This document shows, one piece after another, positions 1 through 11,223 of a stretch of 64,000 nt of DNA. A program made the position numbers and the translations under genes. This DNA comes from Hygrophila difformis (lineage: Eukaryota; Streptophyta; Magnoliopsida; Lamiales; Acanthaceae): positions 8,173,982-8,237,981 of the forward strand of contig JAOANR010000002.1 in NCBI GenBank assembly GCA_030278955.1. The letters run 5' to 3'. The notes beneath the pieces were generated by a model that worked only from the letters and a program-made list of their open reading frames with translations, did not search any database and was not told the origin of the DNA. Position 1 is the stretch's first letter. Each line of letters begins with the position of its first letter.

Positions 1-1
1 T

Positions 2-694
2 GAATCTGAAATGAAAGATATGGAATCTGTCCCTTATGCTCATGCCATTGGTTCTGTTATGTATTTGATGATTTCTACCAGACCTGATTTAGCTTATCCT
101 ATAAGTTGTTTGAGCAGATTTATGGCTAATCCTGGTAGACCACATTGGGAAGCTTTGAAATGGCTTTTGAGATACTTAATCAAGTCTATGCATTATTCTC
201 TGTGTTTTTCTAAATGGCATGATGATATGTTTGTGACTGGTTATGTAGACTCTAACTTTGCTAATGATAGGGATAGTAGGAAGTCTACTACATCCTATGT
301 GTTCACTCTAGGTGGGTCTTGCGTGAGTTGGAAATCTCAATTGCAATCTGTTGTTGCTTTATCCACTACTGAGTCTGAATTCATTGCCATAACTGAAGCT
401 TTTAAAGAGGGAATATGGTTTAGTGGTCTGATGCATGAACTAGGATTAAAGAATGAGATAACCATATATTCTGACAGTCAATCTGCTATTCAGTTAAGCA
501 AACATCCTGTTTTTCATGATAGGTCTAAACATATTGATGTTAAGTACCACTTCATTAGGGACAATGTTGAGTGTGAAAAACTGAAATTGGATAAAATTGC
601 TTCTGAATTCAATCCTGCTGATATGGGAACTAAGTGTTTACCTACTGAAAAGATGATGTCATGCATGATAATCCTTCACTTTGATTTTGGTTGA
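2..694 (+). CDS. Ty1/copia polyprotein, C-terminal RT tail and RNase H (partial)
   Basis: This is the C-terminal part of a copia Gag-Pol polyprotein. It is open from the window edge to a stop at 692-694 without interruption. The RT tail is recognised by 'STRPDLAYPISCLSRF', followed by the connection and RNase H: 'GYVDSNFA' near residue 80, 'DRDSRKSTTSYVF', 'VALSTTESEFIA' near 115, 'YSDSQSAIQLSKHP' and 'RSKHIDVKYHFIRD'. RNase H removes genomic RNA from RNA-DNA hybrids during reverse transcription in virus-like particles. The ATG at 11 is internal, not a real start. The reading frame is the best preserved of all the large elements here. The RT catalytic motif and the integrase lie upstream of the window. 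Confidence 0.95.
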   Translation, partial: ESEMKDMESVPYAHAIGSVMYLMISTRPDLAYPISCLSRFMANPGRPHWEALKWLLRYLIKSMHYSLCFSKWHDDMFVTGYVDSNFANDRDSRKSTTSYVFTLGGSCVSWKSQLQSVVALSTTESEFIAITEAFKEGIWFSGLMHELGLKNEITIYSDSQSAIQLSKHPVFHDRSKHIDVKYHFIRDNVECEKLKLDKIASEFNPADMGTKCLPTEKMMSCMIILHFDFG

Positions 695-842
695 TGTTTG
701 CATATTTGTTATGTTCTGATGCATGCCATCTGTGAATACTCTGTGTATATTGTTGATATGTGACAGGGAAGTGAAGGTACCAAAGGCGATGACGAAAATG
801 CCCCAAATTGAGCACACTCGGTTCTGGTACTGAATATGGGCC

Positions 843-853
843 AAGGTGGAGAT
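843..853 (+). other. Polypurine tract of the copia element
   Basis: AAGGTGGAGAT immediately precedes the LTR start TGTTGAA. In copia elements this position primes plus-strand DNA synthesis. Confidence 0.75.
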
Positions 854-1747
854 TGTTGAAATTGTGGCCCATATATCAGCCCAATACCCTGGCCCATGAA
901 GCAATGTCTGAGGCCCATTTGTCCTTTGTTTTTTATACTCCCAACCGAGCTCTTCAAACCAACCCTATCAGTTTTTCTTCCTCCCTGTGTATGAGTGCAG
1001 TGGCGCCCCCCTCTCTCCTTTTCTCTCTTATCAGTTTTCTTTCACTCTCTTGACTTTGTGTTTTCTCCTCTTAGGATAGATTAGTTCATCCACATGAGTG
1101 AGTGTGTGAGAGTGGTGGTGAGTGGAAGGGGGTTGGGTTGAAGTATAAGGGTTGTGAGATTCTTCCCTTTAGAAGCCTTGGTGGCTAGGTCGCCGGAAAA
1201 GTGGGTTTCCGGCGAAGGGATTGAGAGTCCGAGGGTGTGGCAGCGGAGCTGTGGCGTGGCGGTTTCCGGCAGCTCCGGCGGTGGTCCGGCAGTGGTCCGG
1301 CGGTGGTCCGGCGTAGTGGTTTCCGGCGCCTGTGGTGGTGGTTTCCGGCGGAGCTTAGTGTTCTTGTCGAGTGTTGCTCATTTGGGAGCTCCGAGCCTAC
1401 ATATTAATAGATCTTTATAGATCTATTTGGTATCTCTATTTCCTTTAATATTAGTTGTTGTATTTTTTCTTGTTTCTACTTACCATGGTGTAGATCTAAG
1501 AAGTGGACAACAAAGAGACTAAGACTGGACTGTTGGAGAAAGAAAACGACGGAGACGAATCTGTCCGGAGAGACCGAGCCAGATCGCGACTGGCGTGGAC
1601 TTCAAAGGAAGTTTCTTGATCGTTGTTTCTATTTTTAGTATTTATGAGAGAATCATGTATTGGTGAGGTCAAAGCCTTGTAAATCCCATAGTTAGGTCTT
1701 TTGGGTTGTAATAGATAGTTAAAACAGGGTACCGGAGTTACCCAACA
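854..1747 (+). repeat. 3' LTR of the copia element (894 bp)
   Basis: The LTR begins TGTTGAAATT and ends ACCCAACA, so TGTTG/CAACA forms a perfect 5-bp terminal inverted repeat. The left boundary is set by the polypurine tract. The right boundary is set by the resumption of Tekay LTR sequence, which is homologous to 50151 onward. Short open frames inside it (for example 1154-1420) have no coding features. Confidence 0.92.
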
Positions 1748-2622
1748 GTCTATTCGAAGGCGTGGCTTCCAGTCCACCGTTTCTCCTCTCCGTTCGTCGG
1801 GTTCTACGATCTAGATCCAATACGAGGTGTAGAAGAGAAAGGAAGAAGATTAAGATTCATTTTCGAATCGTTTATTGAACAAGGATTGGATCGAGACTTA
1901 CCACGACTATGGAGACCTTAGAATTTTCATCCAACAGTGTTCGTCTTGGTTTCGTGCCTCCGACGACTCCGGATTTAGGGTTTCGAATGTGTAGAAAGTT
2001 GTAGGGTTTTGTAAAAGCATTCGGAGCTCCTAGGAGGTCTTATTTATAGATATCTAAGACCTAGGGCATCCAAAATCTGACCCCAAGGGTCTTGGGTCGA
2101 GAGACGTTCAACCGAAAGTCGAAAAATCTGCGTTCGGGCGAGAGATTCACGCAACGGGTGAATCTGTCGCGTGGCGCGGTCGTGGCGCGCCCCATGCCTA
2201 TGGACCGCGCCGACTTCGCCTGGACTTCGGTCCGGGCGGGTCGTGCGATCCGTCGTGCTTTTCCGCCTCTCTTTCGGGTTTCTATCCCTCTATGCTCCCG
2301 AATTCCGATTTCCGGGGTATCTTCGGGTTTCTACTTTCTCTCTAAATTTTTACTCGGGTCTAATTGGATGTTTGGACTCGAATCCTCGAGTTCATTAGTG
2401 TCGGGTTTCGGTGTACAATTTATTTACCTTTAATAATTCTTTTTATTTAATTAAATTCCTTTAATTCTTTTTTTTTGTAAAAATCTCATTTCTCATTTCC
2501 TTATCTTTATTTATTTCTTTATTTGCTGGATTTATTTATTTAATTATGGTATTTATTTTATTTATTATTTATTAGTTTAATTATTGTTTTATTTTATGAT
2601 GGAAAATTCTCGGGTATTACAG
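1748..2622 (-). repeat. Tekay 3' LTR, interrupted on its left by a copia insertion
   Basis: The right boundary is ...CGGGTATTACA in plus-strand reading, directly followed by the polypurine tract complement GTCTACCCTTCTT. The sequence is collinear with 50151-51032 with roughly a dozen substitutions and one 11-bp difference (GC-rich, near 2205), about 98% identity by eye. The rest of this LTR lies beyond the window to the left of the copia element. Confidence 0.92.
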
Positions 2623-2640
2623 TCTACCCTTCTTAAGAAT
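2623..2640 (-). other. Tekay polypurine tract
   Basis: On the minus strand TTCTTAAGAAGGGTAGAC abuts the LTR start TGTAATACCC. The same motif is conserved in the second Tekay copy at 62824-62841 (TTCTTAAGGAGGGTAGAC). Confidence 0.7.
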
Positions 2641-2844
2641 CAACTTCGTCCTCGAAGTTGTGTTACGGCCTTTCTCGTGCTAAGGTCTTGTGTTTGTTTT
2701 ATTATGTTGTGACTGAACTTAGAATTAAAACTTCTAAGCTGCCTACGTACCCGGTAAAGGGATCAAGCCATAACGTAGTTCAAAAGTTTACAAAAATGCA
2801 CGAAAAATAGGTGGTATGACATCCTCTCCCCCTTAAGATTGCAG

Positions 2845-4500
2845 TTATGTCCCCATAACTGTGTCGGTATCGGTTTGGAACAATGTCGGGTAGCGTTCTC
2901 TCATGTCGGATTCTACTTCCCAAGTTGCCGTCTCACTCTCGTGGTTTGACCAAAGAACCTTGATCATTTTGATGGTTTTGTTCCTCGTTACTCGTTCCTT
3001 AGTGTCAAGAATACGCACTGGGACTTCTTCGTAAGTCAAATCTTCATCGAGCTCAATTATCTCCGGTTGAAGTACATGTATCGGGTCCGGCACATACTTC
3101 TTTAGTTGCGAGACATGGAAGACATTATGTACTCTATCTAAGTGTGGCGGTAAAGCCAATCGGTAGGCTAGAGTTCCGACTCGTTCTAGAATTTCGTAAG
3201 GTCCTATATATCGAGGACTTAACTTCCCTCGTTTGCCAAAGCGCATCACCCCTTTCATGGGTGATATCTTTAGCATGACCCTATCCCCCACTTGAAATTC
3301 TAGGTCTCGTCGTCTCACGTCAGCGTAACTCTTTTGACGGTCTTGTGCGGCTTTCATCTTCCCTTGAATCACTTTGATTTGTTGAGCCATGTCTTCGATA
3401 AGTTGTGGTCCCACTACCACGGACTTATCGTTTTCTTCCCAGCTCAACGGACTTCGGCACTTTCGTCCATACAACGCCTCGAAAGGTGCCATGCCGATGC
3501 TAGCATGGTAGCTATTATTATAGGAAAACTCAATCAAGGGTAAATGAGATTCCCAATTCCCTTTGAATTCCAACACACATGCTCTCAGCATGTCTTCTAG
3601 TGTTTGGATTGTTCTCTCGGTTTGTCCATCCGTCATCGGGTGGAATGCGGTGCTCATTTTGATTTGAGTACCGAGAGCTTTTTGTAACTCCGTCCAGAAG
3701 TGAGAGACAAATCTACTGTCGCTATCGGAAATGATATCATGTGGTACTCCATGTCGTCGTACCACATTATCAATGTAGGCTCGGGCCAATTGGTCCATAG
3801 TCCACGTGTCCTTCATTGGGATAAATATGGCTGTCTTCGTTAGCCTATCCACAATCACCCAAATCTTGTCCATGCCCTTAGGTGATCGGGGTAATCCCGA
3901 GACAAAGTCCATTGAGATGCTATCCCACTTCCAACTTGGAATCTCTAGTGGTTGCATCAATCCTAAGGGTTTATGTCGCACTGCCTTAACCTTTTGGCAG
4001 GTGAGACATCTCGCTACGAAGTTCGCCACTTCCTTCTTCATTCCCGGCCACCAATAGATCTTCTTCAGATCTTTGTATAGCTTGTCACCTCCGGGATGTA
4101 CGGAATATGGCGTGTTGTGCCCTTCCTCCATCAACCTTTGTTACAACTCGGCACATTTGAGGGGCACACACCATCTCCCTTTAAAACGGATGCTTCCATC
4201 CTCGTGGACAGCAAACCCTATTGCCTTTCCTTCGGCAATATACCCTTTTATCTTCTCGAGTTTCGGGTCGCCCGGTTGAGTGAGTCGGATCTCGTCCATT
4301 ATTGGAGTTTCTAAGATCATGGCATTGACCGCCAGTCTCACTGTGCCAGGATGCACAAGTTCTAGCTCCAATCTTGCCATCTCCATATACAATGCCGGCG
4401 GAATTACCAACGAGTTTGTCACGTGTTGGGTTTTCCGACTTAGGGCATCGGCTACCACATTCGCCTTCCCCTCGTGGTATGCTATCTCTAAATCGTAGTC
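2845..4500 (-). pseudogene. Tekay pol: RNase H tail, integrase and chromodomain
   Basis: The minus-strand frame from about 4500 carries the end of RNase H ('[14 protein letters not shown]'). It then shows the integrase HHCC zinc finger ('CLTCQKVK') and the DDE core: D in 'SMDFVSGLP', D in 'ISDSDSRF', E in 'DGQTERTIQTLED'. The C terminus is a chromodomain: acidic 'LDEDLTYEEVPVRIL', then 'IKVLWSNHESETATWE'. In chromoviruses this domain directs integration toward particular chromatin. A TAA at 4141-4143 interrupts the frame before 'HNTPYSVHPGG', so integrase cannot be made from a full polyprotein. From 4140 to the stop at 2845 the frame is clean. Confidence 0.93.
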
Positions 4501-4501
4501 T

Positions 4502-5745
4502 TTAATAAGTTCCAACCACCTTCGCTGTCTCAAATTCAACTCCTTCTGAGTGAATATATATTTCAAGCTCTTGTGGTCGGTGAACATTCGACACTTCCGC
4601 CCATAAAGATAATGTCTCCATATCTTTAGAGCAAAAAACGACCGCTGTCAACTCCAGGTCGTGTGTCGGATAATTTTCCTCGTGGGGTTTTAGTTGGCGT
4701 GATGCATAGGCTACGACTCTCGAGTCTTGCATCAAGACACAACCTAAACATTCCTTCGAAGCATCGCTGTAAACTTCGAAGTCACCATTCTCTGATGGTA
4801 ATGTTAATACGGGTGTGGTTGTAAGTCGTTTCTTCAGTTCTTGAAACGCAGTCTCACACGCTTCGGTCCACTCGTATTTTGCTCCTTTCTTCAGTAGCTG
4901 GGTCAAAGGACGTGCAATCTTTGAACAGTCCTTCACAAATCGTCTATAATACCCGGCTAATCCAAGGAAACTCCTTATTTCCGTTGGACTCTTCGGAGTT
5001 GCCCACTCCGTCACGGCAGAAACCTTTGCCGGATCCACTGATACTCCATCAGCGGATACTATGTGTCCGAGAAATGCCACTTCTTTCAACCAGAAATCGC
5101 ATTTCGACAGCTTGCCGTATAGCTGATTTCTTCGCAAGATTTCTAACACTTGATGTAAGTGTTGGGCATGCTCTTCCTCGCTCTTTGAGTAGATCAGGAT
5201 GTCGTCGATGAACACTACGACGCACTGATCTAACAATTCTCGGAACACGTTGTTCATGAGATTCATGAACATGGCCGGAGCATTTGTTAACCCGAAGGAT
5301 AACACTGTGAACTCGTAATGACCATATGCGTTCGAAATGCCGTCTTCGGAATGTCCTTCTCGGCGATCCTCAATTGATGATACCCAGATCGCAAATCGAT
5401 CTTCGAGAATACTGAAGCTCCCTTCAGTTGATCAAACAGATCCTCTATTCTCGGTAGGGGGTATTTATTCTTGATGGTCACTTGGTTTAGTCCCCGGTAA
5501 TCTATGCAAAGTCGTAGTCCTCCGTCTTTCTTCTTAACGAATAAAACCGGTGCTCCCCAAGGGGACGTACTCGGTCTTATGTAACCTTTCCCTAATAGTT
5601 CCTCGAGTTGTTCCTTTAACTCCTTCATTTCCAGTGGTGCCATCCGGTACGGAGCTTTTGAGACAGGCTCTGTCCCCGGAATGAGATCTATAGTGAATTC
5701 AAGATCTCTCTCAGGTGGCATGCCCGGAACGTCTTCAGGGAACAC
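4502..5745 (-). pseudogene. Tekay pol: reverse transcriptase and RNase H
   Basis: RT motifs are in order: '[20 protein letters not shown]' (fingers), '[15 protein letters not shown]', and the catalytic '[11 protein letters not shown]' near 5200. These are followed by '[15 protein letters not shown]' and RNase H with '[13 protein letters not shown]'. Two single-base frameshifts break it. One lies near 5305-5320 just before '[10 protein letters not shown]'. The other is an extra T in a T-run near 4635, just after 'ELTAVVF', where RNase H continues in another frame through '[17 protein letters not shown]'. A TGA at about 5758-5760 also separates it from the upstream gag-protease frame. The lost function is copying element RNA into DNA. 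Confidence 0.93.
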
Positions 5746-5757
5746 GTCCGGGTATTC

Positions 5758-7008
5758 TCATACCACTGGTATGCTATCAACCTTGTTTTCTTCCGCCTCA
5801 AGGTTGTGCACATAGCACGCATATAGTTCATACCCTTTACGCATCAAGTTACTTAATTTGAGTGCACTTACGATTTTGTTACTTTTCTTAGGGGGCTGAG
5901 AGTAAAAGATAACTCTCTTTCCCCTACTTTTTGACAAGGTGATCTTTTGCTTTTGGCATTCGATCACCACCTTATACTGGGATAAGCAATCCATCCCCAG
6001 TATGATGTCAAAGTCTCTTAAGTTAAATTCTACCAAGTTTGCGAAGAATTCTACGTTCTTTATCACTATAGGAATTCCGTTATATCGTTTAGAGCAAGAC
6101 ACTACTTCTCCAGAAGGCAATTGAATTCCTAAGCTAATTCTCTCGCACTTAGGTAGATCTAACTCATGCACTATCCTTGATGCCATGATCGAACAATTAG
6201 CTCCAGAATCAAATAGAACTCTAAGGGGTGTATTCAAAACGTGAAATGTACCTGCCATCACTTCTCCTTGCGCAGGCACGTCCGCTTGGTTAACCACATT
6301 GAGCCTCCCCACAGGGCGTCCTTGATTGCCCTGCTGATTCGCATTCTGTTGCTGGTTTTGCTGTTGGTTTTGATTCTGCGCGGGCGGAGGTCCTTGGTTC
6401 TGGTTCTGATTCGGCGGCCTAAATTGGTTTTGAGGGGGTCTATACCCCTGGTTATTCCCATTCCGCCCATTTTGGTTCTGAGGCTGTTCCTGCCCCGTGA
6501 CCAGGTCTTCCCTCTTTGTTATGTTCTCAAGCCTAGTTCGGCACTCCCGACGTATGTGACCCATTCGACCACATCGGAAGCAGGCGCCCTGTTGAGGGCA
6601 TCCCCTCGTCAGATGGGGTCGTCCACACCTTGGACAGGGTGGTACGGGTTCTTCTTGGTTAAACCTTCTCCCATTGTTGTTTTGTTGAGGCCTATTCGGC
6701 CCTCTCCGCTGTTCGTTCCTTCCAGTGTTGTTCTCGCTTCTCGAGTCCCGGTTTCGCTTGTCTTGGGGACCCCTGCTGGACTCCCCACTCACCCTTCTCT
6801 TCAATTGTTGCACACGCGCTACCGCCACAGCGCGGTCATACACAGCTTGCAAATCGGGGTAGTGTACCCCCGCGATCACCTCGCGCACAGACAGGTTCAG
6901 TCCCATCTCGAACTTCTGTGCCTTTTCTGCATCAGTAGGCACTAGCCTTGGTGCGAACCTCACCAGCTCCTTGAAGCGTGTGTAGTATTCCTGCACCGTT
7001 TTGCCTCC
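5758..7008 (-). CDS. Tekay gag C-terminal half and aspartic protease (truncated by gap)
   Basis: The frame opens at the gap edge with the retrotransposon gag region 'VQEYYTRFKELVRFAPRLVP'. It continues with a basic, Asn/Gln-rich linker containing two zinc knuckles ('CPRCGRPHLTRGC', 'CFRCGRMGHIRREC') that would bind element RNA. A retropepsin follows with the catalytic 'LFDSGANCSIM' near 6200 and 'IILGMDCLSQY' near 6000. The stop TGA at 5758-5760 comes immediately before '[12 protein letters not shown]', so it is an in-frame nonsense mutation within the original Gag-Pol. It is probably a C-to-T change at a CGA codon. Confidence 0.92.
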   Translation of the reverse strand, partial: GGKTVQEYYTRFKELVRFAPRLVPTDAEKAQKFEMGLNLSVREVIAGVHYPDLQAVYDRAVAVARVQQLKRRVSGESSRGPQDKRNRDSRSENNTGRNEQRRGPNRPQQNNNGRRFNQEEPVPPCPRCGRPHLTRGCPQQGACFRCGRMGHIRRECRTRLENITKREDLVTGQEQPQNQNGRNGNNQGYRPPQNQFRPPNQNQNQGPPPAQNQNQQQNQQQNANQQGNQGRPVGRLNVVNQADVPAQGEVMAGTFHVLNTPLRVLFDSGANCSIMASRIVHELDLPKCERISLGIQLPSGEVVSCSKRYNGIPIVIKNVEFFANLVEFNLRDFDIILGMDCLSQYKVVIECQKQKITLSKSRGKRVIFYSQPPKKSNKIVSALKLSNLMRKGYELYACYVHNLEAEENKVDSIPVV

Positions 7009-7508
7009 NNNNNNNNNNNNNNNNNNNNNNNNNNNNNNNNNNNNNNNNNNNNNNNNNNNNNNNNNNNNNNNNNNNNNNNNNNNNNNNNNNNNNNNNNNNN
7101 NNNNNNNNNNNNNNNNNNNNNNNNNNNNNNNNNNNNNNNNNNNNNNNNNNNNNNNNNNNNNNNNNNNNNNNNNNNNNNNNNNNNNNNNNNNNNNNNNNNN
7201 NNNNNNNNNNNNNNNNNNNNNNNNNNNNNNNNNNNNNNNNNNNNNNNNNNNNNNNNNNNNNNNNNNNNNNNNNNNNNNNNNNNNNNNNNNNNNNNNNNNN
7301 NNNNNNNNNNNNNNNNNNNNNNNNNNNNNNNNNNNNNNNNNNNNNNNNNNNNNNNNNNNNNNNNNNNNNNNNNNNNNNNNNNNNNNNNNNNNNNNNNNNN
7401 NNNNNNNNNNNNNNNNNNNNNNNNNNNNNNNNNNNNNNNNNNNNNNNNNNNNNNNNNNNNNNNNNNNNNNNNNNNNNNNNNNNNNNNNNNNNNNNNNNNN
7501 NNNNNNNN
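7009..7508. other. Assembly gap (500 N)
   Basis: Exactly 500 N, the usual placeholder for a gap of unknown size. Left is Tekay gag; right is the interior of an Athila LTR. The missing Athila LTR end and any target-site duplication would lie here. Confidence 0.99.
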
Positions 7509-7868
7509 CCAATTATTCCAGATGGAATGGTTTTTAGACAGTAAGAAACCCTTAATGACAGTGATCGCTACCATCAAGAGTCCTACTATCCATGAGAGAG
7601 TAAAAACTCACATGTTTTCTCACTACAGTACTATTATAACAATGTTGATCAACACTGTTTAACATTACTATGGCTCAAAATTCAGGTTGAAATTAAGATA
7701 AAGAGAAGAAAACTGTATCTAGTTAGGAATTGGCTGAGTGACTAATCGTTATCCCCGTGAATGGACCTTTTGCCGTAGCTTCCACCAATCACTAACCAGA
7801 CCATGCAAAATAACGAGTAATAATTAATACACAGAAGACGAGCTAATTGCATGGCATTTTTACATGGG

Positions 7869-7890
7869 CAATTCGGTATAGACCGAATTG
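7869..7890. repeat. Single residual palindrome of the LTR middle array
   Basis: One copy of the type CAATTCGGT-ATAG-ACCGAATTG stands where the other LTR of this element has an array of several copies (29391-29772). Confidence 0.8.
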
Positions 7891-8785
7891 CATGGCATTT
7901 TTACATGTGTATTTTTTTTATGTTTACAAATATCACTGCGGTTTCTAAGTTGATGTGGTTTATGATAGATGGGATTGACCCTATCACTCATTTCACATCA
8001 ATGTCATCTCGCAGCCATACTTGCAAATATTTTATGGTTTCCCATAATTATGCATGTTCAGTGGATAATAGCATGGAGTAAACCCTAAAGCTAAAAACAA
8101 ATAATTCATAGATTATATAACCTAAAACAACTATAATTCTAAGAACATCATGCATAAAAATAAGAACACTTAAATTTTCTAAGGCAACATTAAATAAGAA
8201 ATCTAAGCAAGGAAATTAAAAATAAAGCATGTAAATCTATTTCTAAGAAGCCTTAAATTATCTAAACACCTAAGAACACTTATTTGAGCTCTAAGGTATA
8301 AAAACACACCAAAAATCCACTTAATATGCATTTATTAAGATTGAAAGCCAACTAGAAACACATTAAATGTAACCTAGTTGGAACAAACATTCATTCTACC
8401 ATATTTATTGCTAAAGAAAGCATTTAAAAAGTGTGAAACACATGAGCCAAAATCCATTTCTGGAAATTTTCTTTGCATTAAACACTTGAAAACAAAGTAA
8501 ATAACCCAAAACCATCATTAGATTGAAGGTTGGGTTCATTCTAACTACAAAGCATGTTAAAAATATGGAAAATGGCTACTCTAAGTGGTAGTAACAGCTT
8601 TACAAATTAAACTAACATCAAAGCAACAAAAACTAATCTAAGGTGCATAAAAATAATCTAACTAATCTACCTACCTAACCCTTAAGGGGTGAAGAACTTG
8701 GTACCCCTTGTCCTCTCCAAGAATTAGGGTTGGAACTATATTCTGTGTTGTGTTCTTCTTTTTTTCAGTGTTGGTGAGAAGTAGC

Positions 8786-8792
8786 TTTTATA
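8786..8792 (-). promoter_or_regulatory. TATA box of the Athila 3' LTR
   Basis: TATAAAA on the minus strand in the context AAGTATAAAAGC, about 95 bp downstream of the U3 palindrome array. It is conserved in the 5' LTR at 30664-30670. Confidence 0.6.
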
Positions 8793-8885
8793 CTTGTTCC
8801 TCAAAACCTTAGGCCCATCAGAGCCCATTAGCAATGGCATGCTTTTTCCACGTGCTCCTCAGCTTACTCTGGATGTATTTTGAAC

Positions 8886-9213
8886 TTAATTCGGTCTCCA
8901 CATACAATTGGGTATAGACCGAATTGGTGGACATCGAATTGCTTGAAGTCCTCCTTTCTTGATCTTTGGCTGGGTGTGGTCTTCAATATCAATTCGGTAT
9001 AGTGTAGACCGAATTGATTGTGTCGAATTGCTCATGGTCTCCTGCTTGGCTTCCTTGTCTTGAATCAATTCGGTCTATGTGGTTAATTCGGTGTAAACCG
9101 AATTGCATAGACCGAATTGGGTATCTTGCTTCTCCTCTCAACACTTGGTCTATTGTTCTTCTTTATTCTTCAGCAATTCGGTCTATATGGGCAATTCGGT
9201 GTAGACCGAATTG
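8886..9213. repeat. U3 palindrome array (AATTCGGT/ACCGAATT type), 3' LTR
   Basis: About ten half- or full palindromes of the form AATTCGGTNTAGACCGAATT are separated by 20-60 bp of unrelated sequence. The region lies upstream of the TATA box in LTR orientation. The 5' LTR has the same array at 30764-31092. Confidence 0.9.
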
Positions 9214-9548
9214 CCTTTCAATACTTGGCCAAAAATTTCATTTTTGTGGGTTCTTCATTCTTTTCCCATCTTTTTTATTTTTGTGGGCTATTTTATTCTT
9301 TTGCCCATCTTTTCATTCCTTTTTCTTTTCTTTTTCCTTTTTTTCATGTTTTTGGATTTTTCTAACACAAATGAAATTAAAATTGCATATTTTTGTGTTT
9401 TTCATTACCAGCTTATTGTTTTTACAAACTCGCATTAATTTGTCGAATTCAACTGCTTTCTTATTAAAATAAGATGGAAATACGATCACAATGTCCGTCT
9501 CAGACACGGAAATGGATTGGAAATAATGGACAATTTTGGCCATTATCA

Positions 9549-11223
9549 ACATCCTCACATTTAATATTGATCGTCCCCGAGCGGTCAGAGTCAGTGTTCC
9601 TAAGAACAAGGACTCTGCACATCCAATCCATTTGCGTGGCTTCAAAAATTTCATTCTTTTTATATTGGGATAAGATAATCAAAATTACAAGTATTAAACT
9701 CTCTTGATTGCAGTGTTTAATGAAATAATATTTTTCACTTGAGTAAGTATATAAATTACTCATTATTGTTAATTTTTCTTGAATATTTGTATAGAAAATC
9801 TCATCGGTTTAATTCTTGAATTTAAGTATGACATGAACATTAATCAATCAAAGCAGAACCTCACATATAGTAGCAACGGAAATTTTACTCACTCTCAAAC
9901 TGGATTTTAGACATTAACGCTCATAATCAAATTCAATTAACTTCTCCCATAAGCTTGCAATTAGACCAACTCGCCATCTACTCATTTCTTCAAATTGAGA
10001 TCCCGAGGTCTTATTCAGGGTTATAACGGGGCATACGGTTATAACATCGGTATGGAAGGAAATTATTGGGTTAAAAAGTGGCACGACTCCATTCCACCAT
10101 AACTTGGCATGTTTTTATTTAGAACATATGATCATCAATACTTTTTTTTTTCTTTTGCTTTTCTTGTCTATTGCATGACATTAGACTATGTCTAACTTGC
10201 TTTGTCATTTGCAATTTATTCTTGTTGAATGGATCTCAACATTTTTCTCTTATTTTTCTTTTTCTTTTTCTTCTCTTCTTTTTTTTGAACCGGCTTTTGA
10301 ATGTCGATTGATGTTTTCTCTTTGATGATCATCAATTATAATGCCTTAGTAGAATAGGTTCGTGCACACTTGAGTTTGATTTTCTTGGTCTTTTTATAAG
10401 GCTAGGAAAATATAGTGGTTTCAAAGAAAAATTAGGCTTAAAGGTTCAGATTGGTTAATCCTAAAGGGAAAATATTTTTGGTTTTGGATTTCAAACGAAG
10501 GCCAAAAATTTGGGTTTCTCTAAGTGCCTCAATCATATGCTCGATTTCGGGAATATGGTATGGTCTTGAATCGGTCCCAATTGCAAGTTCTAGTTTCCTT
10601 TAATCGAATTGATTTTCACACAATCAAAGAAATAATGAGTAAAAACGACTCGGCTCAGATCTCACATGGTACGGTTTGATCATGTCATACATTTATTCCT
10701 GAACTTAGCCCTTTGAAAAATTCTTGCAATTTATTCAATCGAATTCTCAACATGAAAGTGTATTTTTCTTTTCAAGTGATCATATCATTAGATTTTTATA
10801 GCTCAAAACCTCAAGAATTTATATCATGCATATTTTTAATTATTTTATCCCAATTTAATAGTTTGAAAATTTCATCCCTAGCCTAAATTCAACATGTGAA
10901 TTTAGGTGACAAATTTATACTCGTTTTATGCCGGTTATTTAATTGAAAGCAGTAAAAAGATACTGTGAACATGCAAGCATGTTACAGCTTCGTTTTTCGC
11001 ATGGCAGTCACTTATTCATCTCGGATTGCCATACATCTTTTTCAAAATATTTTGAGAACTCAAGACGAATTCTCTTTTTGGAAAGCAATAAATACATCAA
11101 TTGCAATAGTTTTCCAACAGTCTGATCGAAAGTGTACTGAGTGGATGGAAAATCTAATGTATGATGTTTACATTGAAGCTCACATAGATTTTATCATTGA
11201 CGACTCAATCTCTTCTTTTTCAA
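9549..11223 (-). other. 3' untranslated region of the minus Athila element
   Basis: Non-coding. It is collinear with 47435-48675 of the plus element (for example the shared GGGACCGATNCAAGACCAT segment near 10560-10580 and 48095-48115), so it belongs to the element backbone rather than to the accessory payload. It contains A- and T-rich tracts. The last bases before the LTR (9549-9563, minus strand) read AAATGTGAGGATGT, matching the motif found near the accessory gene. Confidence 0.8.

Larger units (their letters stand above)
1..1747 (+). mobile_element. Ty1/copia (Tork-like) retrotransposon, 3' part
   Basis: The left edge of the window enters a copia element in its pol gene. Visible parts in order are the RT tail and RNase H (2-694), a short 3' UTR, a polypurine tract (843-853) and a complete 3' LTR (854-1747). 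The next bases, GTCTA at 1748-1752, are the presumed right target-site duplication. The uninterrupted paralogous sequence at 50141-50170 reads straight through GTCTA, so the insertion point inside a Tekay LTR is known to the base. The 5' half of the element and the left duplication lie outside the window. The Tork assignment rests on RNase H motifs and is less certain than copia itself. Confidence 0.93.
1748..7008 (-). mobile_element. Ty3/gypsy Tekay-type chromovirus, 3' part
   Basis: Read on the minus strand the order is gag, protease, RT, RNase H, integrase, chromodomain, polypurine tract and 3' LTR. The group II-like chromodomain at the C terminus and LTR ends of the form TGTAATACCC...GGGTGTTACA point to the Tekay/Del lineage. 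The 5' side runs into an assembly gap inside gag. The left LTR is interrupted by the copia element at 1747/1748. The LTR at 49176-51032 is very similar and may be the 5' LTR of this same element. Pol carries two nonsense codons and two frameshifts, so the copy is dead. Confidence 0.92.
7509..9548 (-). repeat. 3' LTR of the minus Athila element (truncated by gap)
   Basis: On the minus strand it begins TGATAATGGCC at 9548. It matches the 5' LTR at 28881-31426 closely except for one block: 7770-7868 here versus about 640 bp at 29130-29768 there. It contains the U3 palindrome array (8886-9213) and a TATAAAA box at 8786-8792 on the minus strand. Open frames in it (for example 9014-9472) are not coding. 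Confidence 0.9.

Noticed and set aside
6241..6945. Plus-strand open frame opposite Tekay gag
   Set aside because: Antisense shadow of the zinc-knuckle and Gln-rich gag coding sequence.
7009..7508. Long open frames through the N blocks (also 48676-49175)
   Set aside because: Artefacts of translating N; the gaps hold no readable sequence.
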